Assembly: GCF_001440475.1 (NCBI RefSeq)
Contig: NZ_LLYB01000123.1
Coordinates: 99,731-143,493 of the forward strand
DNA length: 43,763 bases
Source: Bradyrhizobium lablabi
GTDB taxonomy: Bacteria > Pseudomonadota > Alphaproteobacteria > Rhizobiales > Xanthobacteraceae
Direction of reading: 5' to 3'
Below are positions 42,008 to 43,763 of this stretch, piece by piece. The number at the start of each line of letters is the position of its first letter. Within the stretch, counting starts at the first letter, position 1. Under the pieces are notes generated by a model that was not told where the DNA came from, made no database searches, and saw only the letters and a list, made by a program, of their open reading frames with translations. Made by a program: the position numbers and the translations under genes.

Positions 42008-42358
42008 TTATGGCTCGTCGCAAAACAGGTCGACCTTCTGTTTCACGTTGTCGGAAGGATACCGCTGCTTGTCACTGCCGCCGCAGCTGATGAGAACGGA
42101 GTATCCCTTGTTGCATCCCCAGCGCTCCATGTCTTCGGCCGCGAACAACTCACCTGGCCCGACGCTGCACTCCGTCTTGCCCTCGCACATGCGCTTCACA
42201 TGCAATAGGAATTTTGGCCCGATAGTCTGATCGGATGGGGCCTTGGCGCAGGCCATCTTCGCTTCGAGCACTTGCTTCATCTTCTTGGCCGACGCGGAAT
42301 CTGCCGTGGAGATTGTGGCGCAGACAATCGTGACGGCGAGCCCCAAAAATTTTCGCAT
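42008..42358 (-). CDS. Small secreted six-cysteine protein resembling a SUEL lectin domain
   Basis: A 116-residue exported protein. The signal peptide (about residues 1-24) ends ADSASA. The mature protein has six cysteines (37, 58, 64, 82, 92, 113). The core RMCEGKTECSV, then LF, then WGCNKGYSVLISCGG, matches the outline of the galactose-binding SUEL-type lectin domain: C-x3-T-x-C-x-V, a Phe, then C-x3-Y-x2-L-x2-C. This is unusual in proteobacteria. The match is from pattern memory and the sugar-binding function is inference. It is convergent with napC and has no obvious operon partner. Confidence 0.6.
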   Translation of the reverse strand: MRKFLGLAVTIVCATISTADSASAKKMKQVLEAKMACAKAPSDQTIGPKFLLHVKRMCEGKTECSVGPGELFAAEDMERWGCNKGYSVLISCGGSDKQRYPSDNVKQKVDLFCDEP

Positions 42359-42884
42359 GACGGAACCCTTCCTTGATCAATCCATCTGTGGACGCGCGCC
42401 GTTGGCACTTGCTTGCGTCGTGTCCGTGAACCGCAAGCTGATTTGCCTCGCCTACAAGGGCAATTTTATGCAGCAACTGCGGCAAACCGAAGCGACAGGT
42501 CGCATAAACTCCGCTCGTCTCACCGCAGATGAGGGGCGTTGGCCGTCGTCACGAATGCGCGGTGAGATGCAATCGACGCCGATGGCGCGAGACGTGTCCT
42601 CAGCAGACGTGTTGCCTACCCTGCAACTGCAACCACGGATTTTCTCGCAGCAGATATCCTCAATAGATGCGGTCGCGGGGTCCCGCATGTACTCACGCGC
42701 TCGGAAGGACCCGGGCGATCGCCGGTCGCTTGGACCTTCGCGCGCTGCTCCCCGATACAAGGTGCACCAGAGGACAATTACCGCAGCGCATTGGCTACGT
42801 TCATATGCAACTACGGTCCTTGGGTACTCAACCTAGGACCGGCGCTGCTTCGAGAGCACACCGAGGTCAAACAGGGAGAGGGTG
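42359..42884. other. Gene-poor region with a possible degenerate dispersed repeat
   Basis: A 526-bp stretch without a convincing gene. Open frames here lack start signals and protein-like composition. The part at about 42530-42600 (GGGCGTTGGCCGTCGTCACG onward) resembles a dispersed Bradyrhizobium repeat that I recall, but it is degraded and the match is from memory. The rest shows no structure I can name. Confidence 0.35.
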
Positions 42885-43057
42885 ATGGGACCGATGGAAG
42901 CATTCATCCACCGCGAGAACCTGATCATTTCGAGAGACAGCTTGCCGATCCTATGATCACAAGCGAAAGGCGGCAAATGCTCCTAAGGCTGTTAGCGAGC
43001 GAGAAGGCAAAGGAATTCTCCGATAGAGCGGGCGTTCCGATGCGGCACGCTGATTAG
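42885..43057 (+). pseudogene. Short conserved gene broken by a frameshift
   Basis: The frame starting ATG 42885 reads MGPMEAFIHRENL and then stops soon after. The next frame continues, in register with the same family, HFERQLADPMITSERRQMLL followed by RLLASEKAKEF, and ends at TAG 43055-43057. Joined, these give a protein of about 57 residues like the many short Bradyrhizobium proteins that begin MEAFIHRENL and continue F-x-x-x-L with an L-L-x-L-L-A-E end. One missing base near 42922 in the CTGATCATTTC stretch would explain the break. A sequencing error is the main alternative. Confidence 0.62.
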
Positions 43058-43152
43058 CCGCATCCTCCGCCCAGTCTTGGGGCCAGCACAGCGAAGCTCC
43101 AATTCAGCGGCCGTGAGGCCGATGCATTTTCCTGCAGGCCCCGGAGAAATTC

Positions 43153-43182
43153 GCGCCCTCTGATTTCACCATCCGAGGGCGC
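43153..43182. terminator. Hairpin terminator candidate before the cytochrome c gene end
   Basis: GCGCCCTC, a 14-base loop, then GAGGGCGC, followed on the plus strand by TTTCATT. The 8-bp stem is perfect. It lies between the frameshifted short gene and the convergent cytochrome c gene and may end transcripts from either side. Confidence 0.5.
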
Positions 43183-43214
43183 TTTCATTAGACGATGTTC
43201 GCCACTGCCGTCGC

Positions 43215-43664
43215 CTACTTTTGCTGAATACGATTTAGATAATCGATCACAGCAAGGATGCGTGTTCGCACGACGACTTCCGGGCTTTTCTCCGGCCCGG
43301 CCATCTTCCAATAAGACGGATCAACATAATGAGGCAGGTTGACGATGGGATTAAATCGCTCCCCCCAAATTGGCATTTCACGAGTGCCGTGAGCGGGAAT
43401 TGTTTTCGATCCATGAATGGTTTCATAAACAGCGTTCGTGGGAAAGACCCCGTTGTTGTTCTTGGCCAACATCGTCAAATCGGAAGGCGGTACCTTGAGC
43501 TGCCCGCTAACAGGCCCTTTGCCCTTTCCATCCGTACCATGACAGCTCGCGCACGAAGACTGAAATTCTGACTTACCGATGTCGACGTCTTCAGCCTGAG
43601 CCTTACCAGCACTGCCGGCAGTAAGGCCGGCAATTATCAACCACTTCAGGCAAACGGTGGTCAT
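43215..43664 (-). CDS. Periplasmic monoheme cytochrome c
   Basis: A 149-residue class I c-type cytochrome. A signal peptide (about residues 1-24) ends GKAQAED. The heme motif is CASCHGTDGKGKGP near residue 38, typical of small electron carriers. The likely axial methionine is in GTREMPIWGERF near residue 97, and the C-terminal helix is VVRTRILAVIDYLNRIQ. Its partner oxidase or reductase is unknown. A hand count of the first 76 or so codons finds about a third ending in A or T, more than core genes here, so recent acquisition is possible. An FNR/FixK-type box lies 67 bp upstream, suggesting low-oxygen expression. Confidence 0.88.
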   Translation of the reverse strand: MTTVCLKWLIIAGLTAGSAGKAQAEDVDIGKSEFQSSCASCHGTDGKGKGPVSGQLKVPPSDLTMLAKNNNGVFPTNAVYETIHGSKTIPAHGTREMPIWGERFNPIVNLPHYVDPSYWKMAGPEKSPEVVVRTRILAVIDYLNRIQQK

Positions 43665-43724
43665 GTCATCCCCCGCCCGCAGTTTTCGGATAAGTCTTAC
43701 TAGCGGTCTTGCGTTTGGTCCGGT

Positions 43725-43738
43725 TTGACGCAGGTCAA
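43725..43738 (-). promoter_or_regulatory. FNR/FixK-type box upstream of the cytochrome c gene
   Basis: TTGAC-GCAG-GTCAA, a perfect 5-4-5 inverted repeat of the FNR/FixK class, centred 67 bp before the cytochrome c start codon. With -41.5 spacing, transcription would begin near 43690, leaving a leader of about 25 nt. It fits expression under oxygen limitation, like the nap operon. Confidence 0.8.
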
Positions 43739-43763
43739 TACGACCTTCATGCGCCGGGTCATG

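Noticed and set aside
42243..42836. A plus-strand ORF of 197 codons
   Set aside because: It overlaps the secreted six-cysteine gene, has no family resemblance, and its later part is frequency-typical noise.

Overview
The window is high-GC alphaproteobacterial chromosome, most likely Bradyrhizobium or a close relative. The reasons are the dnaK-dnaJ-phospholipid methyltransferase-pyrF-dapB block, the grpE/hrcA//rph-rdgB-hemW block, a rsmI-yraN-gshB run, a nap operon behind an FNR/FixK-type box, and intergenic palindromes of the kind scattered through Bradyrhizobium genomes. The genus call comes from gene content and remembered gene order, not from a database search. No tRNA, rRNA, CRISPR array, insertion sequence or integrase was seen.

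Layout. 0-3 kb: end of a TauE/SafE permease, a Tat-exported flavin amine oxidase, and a divergent YiiX-type NlpC/P60 hydrolase. 3-8.7 kb is a metal island: a TonB-dependent receptor divergent from nikR with a textbook NikR operator between them, then csoR divergent from a Cu(+) P-type ATPase with a CsoR-like operator between them. 8.7-15 kb: HMG-CoA lyase, a CysZ/EI24 membrane protein, nth, a DUF2244 protein, an Ada-like alkyltransferase and gpmI. 14.7-21.4 kb, minus strand: dnaK (sigma-32-type promoter), dnaJ, a phospholipid N-methyltransferase, an FMN reductase, pyrF, a DUF1330 protein and dapB. 21.8-23.6 kb: an exported protein of unknown function and a nicotinamidase with two plausible starts. 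23.7-32.2 kb: grpE, hrcA, rph, rdgB, hemW, an LpoA-like lipoprotein, rsmI, yraN, gshB. 32.5-35.5 kb is accessory: a proline-rich membrane protein, an NTF2-like protein, a decayed second copy of the gshB 3' end, a Tat-exported metallo-hydrolase and a small membrane ORF. 35.6-41.9 kb: comM/yifB and napEFDABC. 41.9-43.8 kb: a small secreted six-cysteine protein resembling a SUEL lectin domain, a frameshifted short gene, and a cytochrome c with its own FNR/FixK-type box.

How the genes work together. NikR probably tunes outer-membrane nickel uptake, while CsoR and CopA clear excess copper. DnaK, DnaJ, GrpE and HrcA form the chaperone and heat-shock set, split over two nearby loci. The nap operon encodes periplasmic nitrate reduction: NapC takes electrons from quinol, NapB passes them on, and NapA reduces nitrate.

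Most notable: all six intergenic palindromic repeats, from four sequence families, lie between convergently transcribed genes. Other signals are the duplicated gshB tail, the two-start nicotinamidase, the SUEL-like secreted protein, a NapF that keeps only two of the usual four cluster motifs, and an orphan coding tail directly abutting a repeat.
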